From NCBI RefSeq assembly GCF_027580225.2, contig NC_073356.2:6978501-7042500 (forward strand): DNA of 64,000 bases. Reading direction: 5' to 3'. Position 1 is the stretch's first letter, and each line of letters begins with the position of its first letter. This DNA comes from Misgurnus anguillicaudatus. Taxonomy: Eukaryota; Chordata; Actinopteri; Cypriniformes; Cobitidae. The translations under genes and the position numbers were made by a program. Below the pieces are notes generated by a model. It saw only the letters and a program-made list of their open reading frames with translations. It was not told the origin of the DNA and did not search any database. Shown here in pieces: positions 45,985 to 59,992 of this stretch.

Positions 45985-47016
45985 CTGCGGAGATACGAGA
46001 AGAACATTTATTTAACTATTCAAGCGAAACCATCGCAACAATGGATAACCTTTTTCTCTTGCACGCCCAACACTATGAATATTCAACAATTTTAGCTTTA
46101 AAAATCAGTTTAAACACTCTTGCATCAGCATGCTCAGACAAAGCATTGATAGTATAACGCTGTGGTTAGGAGCTTCAAGGAGGATCAAAACAATAACAGG
46201 CGGTGAGGAGGACAAAGTGCTCAGAAAACAAAGCCAACCTACTGCCTGATACATGTGATCAGGAGGCAAACATAAAGCTATTGATGGGATCCACACATGT
46301 ACAGTGATAAAAATTCAGGAGGAGAAATATAAGACTAAAAAAGACAATCCAATTATTATTATTCTTAACTAATAATCTGTTGGCATAAATCAGGTTTTAA
46401 GGATCTCTAAATAAAGCAAATATGTCATTATAATCATAACACAGTTGTTTCATACAATCTTCTTTTTTTACATTTTATAAATATAAATTAAATGTATATT
46501 TGACTCATTAAAGTTTAAATCAATTGGTCCAAGACAGCAGATCATAGAGAGTTTACTAAAATATTTTATGAAGTGCACATTTATACCTAAAACGTAATAA
46601 GAGATAAAATGTGTAATGGGGTCGACAGCAGCCTCACCTCGTATCTCTCTTTGTCTCTTTACATAAAAAATCTCATCTGCTTTAAAGTCTATATTAAGAT
46701 TAGATATTTTGAAACGAAATACAAATACTTTAAGGATCCCTTGTTGTTAAACCACAGTGAAAGTTGCATTACAACATCATGCAAACTACAGAATTGTCTG
46801 TGTATTTATAGAAGTTATGCATGTTCACATAAAAATATCTTTATTCCAAATACGGCCAATATTAAAACAAAGAGTGATACTCAAAAACACTGACAATAGC
46901 GTTGTAAATGCCACGTACTGTTTGCTACAACAAATCAAGATTTTGAGTTTCACGTACACGTTACACTTGCCAAACAAACATGCAGCAGAACATAACAGTG
47001 ATAAGTGTACACATAC
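45985..47016 (-). other. cited4: 5'-UTR intron of cited4
   Basis: Minus-strand acceptor TTCTCGTATCTCCGCAG ends at 45985, ten bases before the start codon. A donor GACG/GTATGTG is at 47016. A single intron just upstream of the start is the usual CITED gene structure. The intron is AT-rich and repeat-poor. Confidence 0.65.
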
Positions 47017-47130
47017 CGTCTAACAGATGCTGATCTCGTAAAGATGCGCTTTTGTCTCGCGTGTCTCTTTAAAGCAGACGCACGTACATCCAGTGAAGCG
47101 CGCGGCCGCGGTCTGTAATCTGTATGCTTC
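47017..47130 (-). other. cited4: Non-coding first exon of cited4
   Basis: GC-rich block (GCGGCCGCGCG on the minus strand) bounded downstream by the donor at 47016. The start near 47125-47130 is estimated from promoter spacing only. A minus-strand TACGTGCG at about 47085-47078 contains the ACGTG core of hypoxia-response elements, which may be chance. Confidence 0.45.
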
Positions 47131-47250
47131 TGAGCGCGACGATTACACAGACATACATAAAGATCGAGTGAAGGGCGGGGCTACCTGTAACCCCTCCTCT
47201 AATCTTTTCTGATTGGCTTCTTCTCTTATCTCAGACGTCACTGGCCAATT
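47131..47250 (-). promoter_or_regulatory. cited4: Candidate cited4 promoter
   Basis: In minus-strand order: ATTGG (inverted CCAAT, 47249-47245), TGACGTCT (CRE-like, 47240-47233), GCCAATCAG (CCAAT box, 47216-47212), CCCCGCCC (GC box, 47180-47173), and a weak TTTATGTAT near 47160. The cluster lies within about 130 bp of the inferred transcription start and in the locally highest CpG density. Confidence 0.55.
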
Positions 47251-47979
47251 ACTCACATGGCCTCACAATGCCAAAGTCAGTCAGTTCGCAGCAATAACAT
47301 ATAAACTCATCAACAACTCTGGTTGTGCAATAAATAGAGTTCAAAACAAATTTAAAATAGCATATAGTTGTAAATAAAACGGGTTTTTACCTATTTCTAT
47401 TCATATTTTATTTGTTCAGCTGTGATCAGTTTACATTAAAAATATAAGTACTCTAATAAGTAAATACATTTAATGTAAATACATTTTCTGTGTATTCATA
47501 CATTAGCCTGCAGAATTGTTTTTCTATAGACCTATAATTCAAGTTCCTTATTCTGACTTTTATTTAGTGGTTGGTTATTAACGGATGAATAAAAACAGTA
47601 ATGACGTGCTGTAATGTTTTTTTTTCTACAACCTAATTTACACCTGGACATACATGTGTGAAGCCTAAAGCCGTGTGCTTAATAAATGTAATTTGCCATT
47701 AAGTTATTACAACAGGACATATGTTTGCTACGTGACTTTTGGCTGTGGCCTTTGGCCTCGTATGCAAACAATTGTTTACCATTTTAAAAAGAAAGTCAGA
47801 AAACTCCTGCTGGTGTAAAGCATGTGCTAAAGGTCTGACCCCAGCTTGATATATATAACTGTATACAGTATAATATATAATGTACATAATACGTAGAGTG
47901 ATAGCCCTCATTCTTATATATACATACATGTTTTTACTATATGGGTTATTAAAGTGTATCTAAACCTATAGTAAATTGT
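47251..47979. other. Gene-free stretch upstream of cited4
   Basis: AT-rich, nothing recognised; could hold distal regulatory sites. Confidence 0.35.
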
Positions 47980-47987
47980 ATTTTTAC

Positions 47988-48063
47988 TAGGGCTAGGCAT
48001 ATATTAATCTAGATTAATCTCATACAAAATAAAAGTATTTTTTTATTTATATAGAATATATAA

Positions 48064-48146
<83 letters not shown>

Positions 48147-48267
48147 GTAGATGTTTCTTAAATACAAACATGAATGTGTGTGTGTAATAATTACACACAG
48201 CAAAAACTCATATGTTATGCAAAAAATTACTTTTATTTTGTATGAGATTAATCTATGCCCAGCTCTA
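47988..48267. mobile_element. hAT-type MITE with exact 8-bp duplication
   Basis: Ends TAGGGCTAGGCATATATTAA and TTAATCTATGCCCAGCTCTA are inverted, with further pairing of TCTCATACAAAATAAAAGT and its reverse. The exact 8-bp ATTTTTAC flanks it at 47980-47987 and 48268-48275. The centre is expanded by (AT)n. Confidence 0.9.
48066..48140. repeat. (AT)n microsatellite inside the hAT MITE
   Basis: Two (AT)n runs of roughly 20 and 17 repeats are separated by AAAA. Confidence 0.95.
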
Positions 48268-48403
48268 ATTTTTACATTTCTTTTTAAAAAATTAGCTTAA
48301 ACAGAATTTATATTAAACATCCATGCTTATCACAAAACACTTTCTCATATGTATATTCAAGACAAAAAATAGTCATGCTGAAAGGAATGTGGCATATACC
48401 TGT

Positions 48404-49899
<1,496 letters not shown>

Positions 49900-50163
49900 A
49901 GGGGGTCGCACACCGGACCCGCAGCTCAGCGCCACATCGAGTTGCGTCTAGGACAACTCGGACGTATCGTACACCGGAAGTGCACATTAAATAGCACAAG
50001 CTTATTCAGATAGCGTCTACTTCAAAATGCAAAATATACTTTAGCAGCCAATGTTAATCGTTAATGATTTGAGACAAAATTATGCAGGTGTGCGTATACT
50101 CATAGAAAACAATGTGTTCGTTTTAGAACGGCGCGACGCTGCGCGTCCGGTGTGCGACCCCCT
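49900..50163. mobile_element. PIF/Harbinger-like MITE with 19-bp ends
   Basis: Exact inverted ends AGGGGGTCGCACACCGGAC and GTCCGGTGTGCGACCCCCT are flanked by TAA (49897-49899 and 50164-50166). Subterminal GCGCGACGCTGCGCG and CAGCTCAGCGCC are GC-rich. The length is 264 bp. Confidence 0.85.
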
Positions 50164-50509
50164 TAAGAACCAAATGCTATGATATAAGTAATAACAGGTT
50201 TAATTATATCAGAAATATCTTGTTTAAAGGAATAGTATGTAAGAAATGTATATCAATTAATCATAAAATGGCCCTGATATGTCACTAGACATTAAGAAAT
50301 CATTTTCATTTTAAATACTTATATCACTGACAACAGTGATCTGGCCAGGATATTGTATTGAGTTGCAGCCCTCAACTGATGTTTATGTTGTCATGTTGTG
50401 TATTGGCCACCAGTTGTGTGATTGCAGTACCAGTTTTAGCCACAAGTTTTGTGATTGCAATACCAGTTTTGGCCACAATCCTACATACTGTTTCTTTAAT
50501 TGAGCCTGG

Positions 50510-50821
50510 TTTAGCTGGTTAAGTTGGTGTAGCAGGCAGGTTTTAGAGGTGAACACTTTTTAGATGGCCTGAAGGACCAGCTGACCCCACCAGTTTACAC
50601 CAGCTTGACCAGGCTGGAAGTTTGGCTAGCTTGGTTTAGCTGTTGGCTGGTTTAAGATGAAAGTAGCTGGTTTAAGCTGGTCCTCCCAGCTTGGCAAAGT
50701 CTTCCAGCTTGGTCAAGCTGGTGGATCAGCTGGTCTCCCAGCCTCCAAAACCCCTCTAAAACCAGCCTGCTACACCAGATTACCCAGTTTAGGCTGGTTT
50801 TAGCTGGTCTTTCAGTAGGGT
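50510..50821. mobile_element. CCAGC-rich MITE family, copy 2
   Basis: Ends in GCTGGTCTTTCAGTAGGG like the 33.2-kb copy and consists of degenerate CCAGCTTGG/CCAAGCTGG arrays in inverted arrangement. The left end is degraded. Confidence 0.7.
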
Positions 50822-50930
50822 TAGCACATGATTTTAGAGATATCTGTCTTTAGGACTTTATTCTTGCATGACTTAAATAACTGCCCGATGGCGTTGCAAA
50901 CATGGCTGCCTAGTAGCACGACTTTCCTTC

Positions 50931-51356
50931 AAGCCCGGGATACACTGCACGATTATTGGCTGTCCCAGACGAAAGATTGCTATCGTGAAACAATCGTCGC
51001 GGTTTCTGTGATCGTGGCTCTTCATCGGTGGTCCTAGTTGTACAATAAGAGAGGTTCAAAGATGGCCATATTCCCGGTCCAAAGATAGCCTACGAAAGTT
51101 TTCTGACAGTTTCAGAAATTCGGCATGATCACCACACAGTGTGTTTGCTGCTACGACCAGCGTACTTATATTTGTTTACCACGAGCGCATGCTGGTGACA
51201 ATGCGCTAACGTGTGACGCAGCCACCGAAGTTTCCGTGTCATCATCCTACAGTCTACACGCCTGTCGTACCAGAGTTTAAACAATCCATGTCGCACAGTG
51301 TGATAAGGTAATGATCTTATAGGAGGGCAAAAATCCTGCAGTGTATTCCGGGCTTA
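50931..51356 (+). mobile_element. 430-bp MITE family C, copy 1
   Basis: Ends AAGCCCGGGATACACTGCAC and GCAGTGTATTCCGGGCTT are inverted. The interior words ACGAAAGATTGCTATCGTGA, TGTGTTTGCTGCTACGACC and GTCGCACAGTGTGATAAGG recur in reverse in the copy at 58156-58588. Confidence 0.85.
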
Positions 51357-53160
51357 AGTCAACTTTGGCGAAAAACTGGGATTAATTCCCATATACTCAT
51401 AATTCAGGTTTCAAGAGCTATCTGCACATTAAGTCTTCATTTTTTTTCGGTGCAAGAACAGCTTTCTCTGTAAACTGAATTTATTAAAATCAAAGAATAA
51501 ACACTATTGGTTTAATGCAACTTATCTAGCAATAAAGCATTTAAATTGGGTCGCAAACAGAATTTGGTTTAAATAAGGATTTATAAGGATGTTTTATCAG
51601 TTTATATTACATATTATTCAGTAATTCATTGAATAATAGAGAGGAGCGTCATAGCTAGGCATAGATGCACAGTGGACCGCAGTGATGACCAGTGACGTCT
51701 AGCTCAGTGAGGCATGCCACAACAATGTGATGGATTATTACTGCAATATGGGAAATTGTGGCATGCAAATTGTACCCATGACAGATTTTTATTTTTTGGG
51801 GGGGATTATTTCATTTGGATGATTCCTTTATTGAATCTGATGTTATATCTACAAACAGCACATGAATAATCAATGGACACAATTTAATACATAGTGAATC
51901 CCCCGGCAGTGTTAAAAAGGCTTACTGTATAGTTGACTCTGGAAAACAACAAATTTAACATTAGATAAAAACAACAATTACACACTTTACCAAAACACGT
52001 TAAATCTACCTCACCGAGGATAAATCATTCTATTCAACCTCAATGAGTCATCAAGCGCCACATCAACATGATTAATAAAGTCTTTCCTAAACAATTACAT
52101 GCCTGGGCTAACAAAATGTCATTGGGAAGGTAATTACAACCAACAGGTTCAATTTGAGACTAGAGCCCCATTTGACTCTTCCGCATGACGGAGCGAGAGA
52201 ATGAACACATTGGTAGAAAGGTCAGAGCGACGGAGAGCCTTCTTCAATTTGACAACAACGCCGCAAATTATCCGAAGTCATTTGCAGGTGGTGCGCGGCG
52301 AGCATTTCCATAACAGCGCCTATATTTCCACCTCTGACATTTCATGAAAAAGACAGTGGGAATATTTTCACAGCTGTTTGGTTGCGTGTTTGTATCGGTG
52401 TTTAGCATGCACACTCACAGGTGGGTACGGGAACCTGCTGAGATGGACTCAGAGAGCTGGGTGGTTATAGAAACATTTTTTTCATTAGGTTTAGCTAGTG
52501 TGGTTTTCGAACATTGGGGTATAGCTATAACTTTTAAAAAGACAAAAGCATCCTAGTAATATTTTACATTGCTTTTTAAGGGAGCTCGCAGAGGCTCTCC
52601 TAATTTTGCCAAGCGGTCGATGTCCTCAGGGCAACATTATGTGGACAACATTTCAATCAACCAATCAGATTTCAGAAATAAGTTTACAGTTTGTTTTAAG
52701 TTTAAGCTTACAACCAAAATTCTAGCTGTTTTTAACTTATCATGTCCCTCTGATTTTAGGGTTTGGTTAGGGTTGGGGTTTGGGGTGTGATTAGGTTTTA
52801 TTTAGAAAAATTTTGTCCTTGGGTCAACACAATATGTTGCCCTGAGGACATCAACCACTTGGCAAAATCAGTTTGAGCGCTCGCAGACTAGAAAGCTGAG
52901 TGAGCATTTGGCGGGGAGGAGTGCTGGGTTCGAGGGTGTGTAGGACCTGGGACTAATTTCGAAATACAACAAATTGGAGGAAAACATAACATGATCTAGC
53001 TTGTCTAAAATTGTCATTAGGCGAATCTCACAAACCAAAGAACTTGTTTTGCTGTCACTCCAAAATCAAATTATAGAAATTATATTGTGCTTTTTAGGAT
53101 TGTATTTTTTATTTATTTAAAGATGGAAATATTTATTTGTCATAAAATTTAATTTCATTT
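51357..53160. other. Gene-free stretch
   Basis: Around 52570-52900 two inverted words (AGAGGCTCTCCTAATTTTGC-like and GGCAAAATCAGTTTGAGCGC, with TGCCCTGAGGACATC/ATGTCCTCAGGGCA) suggest a degraded inverted-repeat element. No exon recognised. Confidence 0.4.
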
Positions 53161-53441
53161 ATACCACGGGTCTGTTGAATGCTGTATTCTGATTGGCTGA
53201 GAAATGTTCTGTGGGTATGCATCAATTTCTGATAACCGCACACCTAACTTGTCAAATGTCTTAAAAGTAGGCACCAGAGCAATGTCTGTGGTAACCGTGG
53301 TATAAGAGGAATTATTGACTCCGGTCCTTTGAATTATTTGAAAATAATGCACACTCAAGGTGTAACGGCACTCCGCGAATTGCACCTTGGGTGTGCATTA
53401 TTTTCTTATAATTCAATGGCCCGTTGTAAATTATTGCTTAC
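53161..53441 (+). mobile_element. Hairpin-ended non-autonomous element (family H)
   Basis: The left end ATACCACGGGTCTG has its partner ACCGTGGTAT at 53294-53303, followed by a hairpin (TTGAATTATTTGAAAATAAT, GCACACTCAAGGTG ... CACCTTGGGTGTGC) ending in AATTATTGCTTAC. It has the same order and most of the same words as the 14.1-kb copy. Confidence 0.75.
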
Positions 53442-53488
53442 TTATTTTACAATTTAGGGGTAAAATGTGAATGTGGAGATGTTACATT

Positions 53489-53547
53489 TACATTCATGCA
53501 TTTGGCAGAGGCGTGTATCCAAAGTGACTTACAGTGCATTACAAGGT
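53489..53547 (-). mobile_element. SINE tail fragment
   Basis: On the plus strand CATTTGGCAGAGGCGTGTAT and CAAAGTGACTTACAGTGCAT are the reverse of the cyprinid SINE tail. The tRNA-like head is missing. Confidence 0.7.
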
Positions 53548-54029
53548 ACACATTTTTGAATAAGAGTTTGTTGTGGCAAGACATTTCTTTCACAAACCCG
53601 ACCCATCATGTCCATTAAAATGAATACAATTACTGTACATCTCAAAGACGTTTTGTGGTAACATGGCAAATTGTTGTTTTCCATGTGTAACTCAGTTTCA
53701 ACCAAACTGTGGGATAAGAGTGACATAACATGATGTCCTTGGTAATATACATAACACACACAACATTAATGCATGTGTGCTCTGTCACACGCTGTGTTGT
53801 GTACAAAGATCTGTCCAGTCCACACCCAATGTGTTTATCAGCTTATGGGGCGGAGTCTCTCACCTGTTGCTTCAGGTAACCAAGTTCAAGCTATGTTTGT
53901 GTCAGACTGCTTGTTTAAGCGTGCGTGTATCTCTGTGTGTGTTTTGTGAATGTTTATGCCTGTTTGTTTGTAGGTGTATATGAGTCAGCATGAACAGTAG
54001 AGTTACACACTACCCTTGTCTTTCCACAT

Positions 54030-54140
<111 letters not shown>

Positions 54141-54645
54141 GATACAGAACAAAAGAACCAAATGTGTGGGGGAGGGCGAGACCTTGCATGCCTGAGTCTC
54201 GTGGTGTTAAAGTTATGTTTTGCTTCACTGATTTCATTAGGCGGTCCTTGACCCCTCTTTGAGTTTATCTTCCCAAGACTGGCCTCCTAAATATCCAGAA
54301 CTTGGTAAAGCAGACGCTGTGCCTTTAAAAAATAGTTATTACAATATGTACATGATTTAAACCTCAGTGAACTTCTGTCTTCGGTAAAACACAAAGATGT
54401 TAGAATATAGACACTGCTTTTCATCGTACTTTAAGAACTGTAAGAAGGGCCTGTTAGTCTCCAAAAAGATCATTATCACTAATGAGATATAATAAAAGTT
54501 GTCCATGACTCATAAGCTTTTTTCCAAATCTACAGCCATATGACAGCTTTGTGTGAGGAATATATCAAAATATAAATGTTCTTGTCTATAGACGGTTTTA
54601 GCAGTAACAACATAAACAAACGGCTTTCATGGAACAAACATAAAC
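54141..54645. other. Gene-free stretch
   Basis: Nothing recognised. Confidence 0.35.
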
Positions 54646-54837
54646 TGTAAAAAATGTCTGTAGAAATTACAGTATTACTGGCAGCTGGTTGACAGTAACT
54701 TACTGTAGATTTTACATTTTTATCTACTGGCAACAGTTTATTCAAAGTTAAATGAACATTAAACATTTTCTGTCTTTATCTTTTACAATAAGTTACTGGC
54801 AACCAGCTGCATAATCGCAGCAAATTTTTTTACAGTG
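54646..54837. mobile_element. MITE with CACTGTAAAAAAA-type ends
   Basis: The left text AACTGTAAAAAATGTCTGTA and right end TTTTTTTACAGT are inverted. Interior GGCAGCTGGTTGACAGTAAC and GTTACTGGCAACCAGCTGC are inverted partners. CACTGTAAAA ends are typical of EnSpm-type fish MITEs. Confidence 0.6.
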
Positions 54838-55450
54838 CAACTTTCGGGAAACTTTCACAAATAATCAATACCTTGTAGAGTAGTTTATTTCTGATAACAA
54901 GCAAAATAAACAACAAGTAGGTTACCTTAGTTTAAATCATAGCTAAAGCATATCAAAAACTACACTGAGCTAACGTACTTTAATGTTATTAACGTATTTT
55001 AATGTTAACTACAGATCGGCTGCCAAACTGCCCTTTACATAGCGGTGATCCATAATCGCCGTTTGCCCTTGTCTTGAGAAACCAAAACATTTGTTATTTT
55101 CGACGATGTATTTGTTCCAGAGTTTAGCTACTAACCAGGCCATTAAACAAAAAGAGACCGGAAGTAAAGTTATGTCCAGACGTGTAATCGTGACAACGCA
55201 CGATGAAAACGTCTATATCTCTCAAACCTTCTTTGCACTACAATTCTATATAAATGTGCCACTTTATGATGTGACAGTTTTTCAAATTTTCTTTTTAGGC
55301 ATTTTCACCTTTAATTGACAGACAGTATTGTACGGAGACGACAGGAAAGTAAAGAGAGTGTGGAGAGAGGGGAACAAGACCGGCAAAGGACGCCAAGCTG
55401 GGACTACAACTCGGCCTGCCTCAAAACACATTTGCGAAGATTGTGACATA
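54838..55450. other. Gene-free stretch
   Basis: Nothing recognised beyond short uninformative frames. Confidence 0.35.
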
Positions 55451-56125
55451 GGGGCTTTTTACACCTGGTCACCTTATGCGTTTTCTCTGATCGTAAAAAG
55501 ACCAGGTGTAAATGCATTCTGAAACGTTTTCGAGACGGATTTAAATCCGATCGCTCAAACCACTTCAGGAGGTGGTCTGGGACGCATTTCAGATGAAACT
55601 GGACAAGTGTAGATACATCTGGTTGACGAAACCACATCTTTGAGCGCATAACTCCTCCCAAACGTAAGCATGTCACCCAGAAGTTAGCCGTCAAAGAGGC
55701 AAACAAACAAGCTCATTGCTTTATGGAGCGACAACAGCGGGTAAAAAAGCTTCCTAGAATCAATAAAAGAGTCTAATGACAAACACAAATTATATTAAAC
55801 AAAGAAATAAAACTTTAAGAGAGTTTTGCGAATGTTTTTCCTGTCATGGACCTGCATTAAATCACCGCGCTGTCACTCTCCTGCTGCGCTGGACTGCCCA
55901 ACATACAGTACAACATACAGTAAGTGCTGCCTATTGTTGCATAAACGTCATCTTACATTTTTTTAAGGTGGAGTAATAAATAGTGTATTTGCATTTTGGG
56001 CGGGGGTAAAAGATCGGATTCATATCTGTTTTGCCAAGACGCATTTATGTGGCCAAATGTTTTAACAAATCAGATAGCTATCCGATCAGAGAAAACACAT
56101 GAAGTGACCAGGTGTAAAAAGCCCC
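55451..56125. mobile_element. TIR element, 22-bp perfect ends
   Basis: GGGGCTTTTTACACCTGGTC (plus AC) at 55451-55472 is exactly inverted at 56104-56125. ATA flanks both sides. Subterminal GTTTTCTCTGATCG and CGATCAGAGAAAAC are also inverted. The length is 675 bp with no transposase. Confidence 0.85.
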
Positions 56126-56269
56126 ATAGTTGAATCAAAACACTGTTGGTTTATGTGTGCAGCAGTTTCCAATATATGCAAAACTGTGAATCAGATCTGA
56201 GATATGATAGATGGGCAGATTTACAATGAATAAACTTTTACTTTCTGGTCTATTTGTAGGCTTTCGCTG

Positions 56270-56738
56270 CGTTCAGACCAGCCGCAATAGAGGCATCAAA
56301 CACGAGTGATTTCAAATTAAGTCAATGTAAAGACGCGTTGACGCATGTCAGGAGGTCTCGCGGCACAAATGAGGCATTTAGCGTGCCGTGGTAGACGCGA
56401 TTCCGCCTAGACGTGCGAATGGCACGAATTGAGCGTTGCCACGGCAAACGCGCAAGTTGAAACATTTGAACTTAAATGCGCAAGTTGAAACATTTGAACT
56501 TTTGTGAAAAAACGCGCCGCGTTAACCAATCAGGAGCTTGCTCTAGTAATGACGTGATTACAGAAAGTGAGCCGAGTCGCAGAAGCCCCTCCCATGATGC
56601 GAATTTCCGCGTGAATGTCTCGATGACAAGAATTTCACGCGCGAATGAAGCAAGTAAACTCAAATTGTTTAAGCGGCAAACTAGATGCGGTAGATGCGAA
56701 TTTGATGCATCAAACGCAGCTGGTGTGAACCCAGGGTT
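56270..56738. mobile_element. Degraded PIF/Harbinger-like MITE
   Basis: Left GCTGCGTTCAGACCAGCCGC and right CAGCTGGTGTGAACCCAGGG are imperfect inverted ends. The interior is full of CG words (GACGCGTTGACGC, GGCACGAATTGAGCG, GTAGACGCGA) like the element at 36.4 kb, which ends in similar wording. The overlapping frames on both strands are by-products of the inverted structure. Confidence 0.6.
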
Positions 56739-58155
56739 AGAACAAACCTGCTTGAGTAAATTTTTGAAGGGCAGGGGGAGGTGTTTTGATATAAATGTGT
56801 GTTGGCAGTTGTGAACACAACAACCCTGCAGTCTCATTAGATGTACTTTTTGATTTTCTTGTTAATGTGATGTCACACTGATAAAGCCCCGCCTACAGTT
56901 ACAGACTGACTGGTTCATTTTACCCAAAAGCTTTTCTAAATGTGTTTGTTAGCGCATTGTAAAGCTAATGTGGCTAAAGTTATTATTGTCTCAGACTTAT
57001 CAGATCTATTTTAACTGAAAGCGCTCACTGTCTGCTGGTAACATTTGCATTGAAAACAGAGGCATTTTATGCTATAACATTACATGCTATAACAAATACT
57101 CTGTGAGGTATTTTGAACTGAAACTTTACAGACACATTGTAGGGACACCTCAGAATTATTTTACCCATTGTAAAAATGGGCATTACAATTGCCTTTTAAA
57201 GCTTGTTGGCAAATGCAATTCCAACATTTTGCTAAACATCTTTTTTTTTGCAAAATTCTCTGCTTAAAACATAAATCACACATTTTAACACTTGAGTATT
57301 TCCACATATATATAAGCAGAAGATCCACATGGTGATTTGTATGACAACAACACTCATCCACAGCAACAACCTACATGAGCTCAGATTGACTTTCGGGTTT
57401 GAAAGTGTTCACAGATGTTGCGGTCACCTTCATGGGCTCTGTGCATACAGCGATGCACATGCATTCAACATGCAAGTCAACATCAAATCAGAATTAAGAT
57501 GATTTAGATTCATACATGCTCTTGGTATCATTTTATGGACATTCAAAATATTTTCATTGTGGAGCTGATGCTCTTGATAAGATAACAGTGAACAATATGA
57601 CATGAATGTCTTTGAGTCCACTCAGCGTCTCAGCGCAGGTTCTCAGTTCTCCCCCAGGAACCCATTAGCTATTCATAGCACTCAAGGAATGTGGTTTCCC
57701 CACCCCATGATTTGTTTGCTCTCTCTCTCTCTTTCCTCCTTTCTTTCCACCCTCTGCATGTGTGTGTGTGTGTGTGTGGGTGTGGGTGCACTCGGCACTG
57801 GGCAAAACCGGCTTTTGTGCGGAATACATCTGGCATTCAAGTGTTCATGTAGGTCAGAGGCGGGCTGTGACACAGCTCTCTGTAAAGAAAACGTTGGACT
57901 TTGTTCACAATGAGTTTAGTTACAAAACATTTTTGTGAAACATTACACAAGCCACATTTTCATACAGTGTCAACTGCCCCTTCTGTACATAAGAAAAACT
58001 ATAGACATAGTTTATAGTCTATCTGACATAACTGTTTGCCTTGAATAAGTATTAAATAGTAAATAAACATACAATTAAATTTAAGACTTTTACATTTTGC
58101 AAAAAAAAATTTAGCTCACAATTGTTGGCCTAAAACTATTCCTAGTACTTGTTTA
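56739..58155. other. Gene-free stretch with short (CT)n and (GT)n
   Basis: (CT)n at about 57719-57732 and (TG)n at about 57758-57786. No exon recognised. Confidence 0.45.
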
Positions 58156-58588
58156 AAGCCCGGAATACACTGCACGATTTTTGTCCTCTTATAAGATCAT
58201 TACCTTATCACACTGTGCGACATGTAACGTTTAAACTCGGGTACGAGAGGCGTGTAGACTGTACGATGATGACACGGAAGCTTCGGCGGCAGCGTCAAAC
58301 ATTGCGCAACGTCACCAGCATGCGCTTGTGGTAAACAAATACCGGCGCGCAGGTCGTAGCAGCAAACACACTGTGCGGTGATCATGCTGAATTTCTGACA
58401 CTGCCAGAAAACTATCAAAGGCTATCTTTGGACGCAAGACTGGGAAAACGTCGGTCTTTGAACCTCTCTCACTGTACGACATAGGACCACCGATGGAGAG
58501 CCACGATCACAGAAATCGCGACGATAGTTTCACGATGGCAATCTTTCGTCTGGGACAGCCAATAATCGTGCAGTGTATCGCGGGCTTT
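58156..58588 (-). mobile_element. 430-bp MITE family C, copy 2 (opposite orientation)
   Basis: Reverse-complement relative of 50931-51356 over its whole length, with ends AAGCCCGGAATACACTGCAC and CAGTGTATCGCGGGCTT. Confidence 0.85.
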
Positions 58589-59727
58589 AGGCGCAAAAGA
58601 GGATGTTTCCGCCGACTGAGAATTCAAAGACGTTACTGAGTTTTTTAAATAAGCGCATGCGTAAGAACAGCCTCCCTCCTTCACAGCTCATTTCTAGGGA
58701 ACGCCTTCGAAAACTCGTGCACGAGTATTTGAACACGAGTGTTTGTTTACCACCGGCATATGCTGTGTCGCGTCAGTGGATTCATTATGTGAAATTATAT
58801 GATAATAAACACATAAGACGTAAAGTTCGATCATTCGACGCTACTCCCATTTCAACTAGCATTTAGCAGACTGGTCACTGCCTTACAACTACAGTCTGTG
58901 TTGACACCTTTCTGTTCCTTCATTGCTCTCCAGTGTTGAAATGTTTCTCCAATAACGACTCTGGTTAGATTACAATATTCTGACAATTTTCTCCTCTTCT
59001 CAGCGACTTAAAAATCTTTCTTTTACGTCCTCCTTTGGGTTTCTTCTCTTCCATGGTGCAAATTCGAGGAGGAAAGCAGGAGCGACAATGAAAACAAACC
59101 GAAACTAAAGATGGAGTTTCATGCGCTATGCGCTACTTGTGTAAAGTTACTGGAGCGTGCACATCTCTCACAAGGAACGTAATGGCAGTGATTGACAAGC
59201 CAGAGGGCCAATCGCTCATGCGATGATTGCGTCAACGATTGGCTGATGTTTTTAAGGCCCTACCTTATGCACAAATGACATATATTAATAGTATTACTTT
59301 CAGTGCACCTAATAAATAATCTTTTATCATTTAGTAAAGACAGTTTCAAGTAATATTGTAAAAATGTATTAAACAAACATCCTCTTTTCCACCTTTAAGG
59401 CACTTTAAAAACGAGTACTTAGTGGTTTTAGAGTGTCTCCTAGGCGGCTTCTATCTATAAACATGTCAACTATTTTAAAACCTTTAACTAACTTTCTTAT
59501 CAACCCCTTTTTAAACTGTTGCTCAGCCATGAGAGTATTGAACAGAAAGAGAAAACTGTAGAAGATGACCGTTATGACGAATATTGTGGCCCTAAGAGCA
59601 AAGATTAGATAATGCAACGTATACAAGCTTTCTTGGCTAAAGCGTTCTTAGAGCAATAAAAATTATAGTAATATTTCAACAAAATCTCATGGCAATTCAC
59701 ACAGTATGTATTTTACGAGGTGGCTAA
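58589..59727. other. Gene-free stretch
   Basis: Nothing recognised; local text near 58690-58860 is less AT-rich but shows no family motif. Confidence 0.35.
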
Positions 59728-59992
59728 AGCCTGGAGTATAGTTCGTTTTTAAAGTGTATGCGAATGTACGTGCGCAGTCGAACGCACAAGCCTTGCAAAG
59801 TGTTAATTGAGTAATACTTGTAAACAGACGTTTGGCTCATGCGCATTGCAATAAAATGCAATGCATCTCCTGGGCTACATACTACATTCTCCTGTACACA
59901 CATGCGCCACCTATACGTACAGAGTATGCGCGGTAACAAACATCTGGTAGTGTGCGTATAGTGTGCATAAAAACGGAACTATACTTCTAGCT
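59728..59992. mobile_element. PIF/Harbinger-like MITE
   Basis: Ends AGCCTGGAGTATAGTTCG and AACTATACTTCTAGCT are inverted and flanked by TAA (59725-59727 and 59993-59995). Interior GTGCGCA, CATGCGC and TGCGCGG words are typical of the group in this window. Confidence 0.8.

Noticed and set aside
45459..46157. 232-codon plus-strand frame over the cited4 locus
   Set aside because: Antisense shadow of the cited4 coding exon, caused by its biased His/Gln/Met codons.
46609..47023. Coding exons upstream of cited4 (94- and 88-codon frames)
   Set aside because: They overlap the 5'-UTR intron in antisense, are AT-driven and have no protein-like features.
56472..56837. Overlapping frames of 121 and 112 codons on opposite strands
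   Set aside because: They lie in an inverted-end MITE; near-mirrored frames on both strands reflect the inverted structure, not genes.
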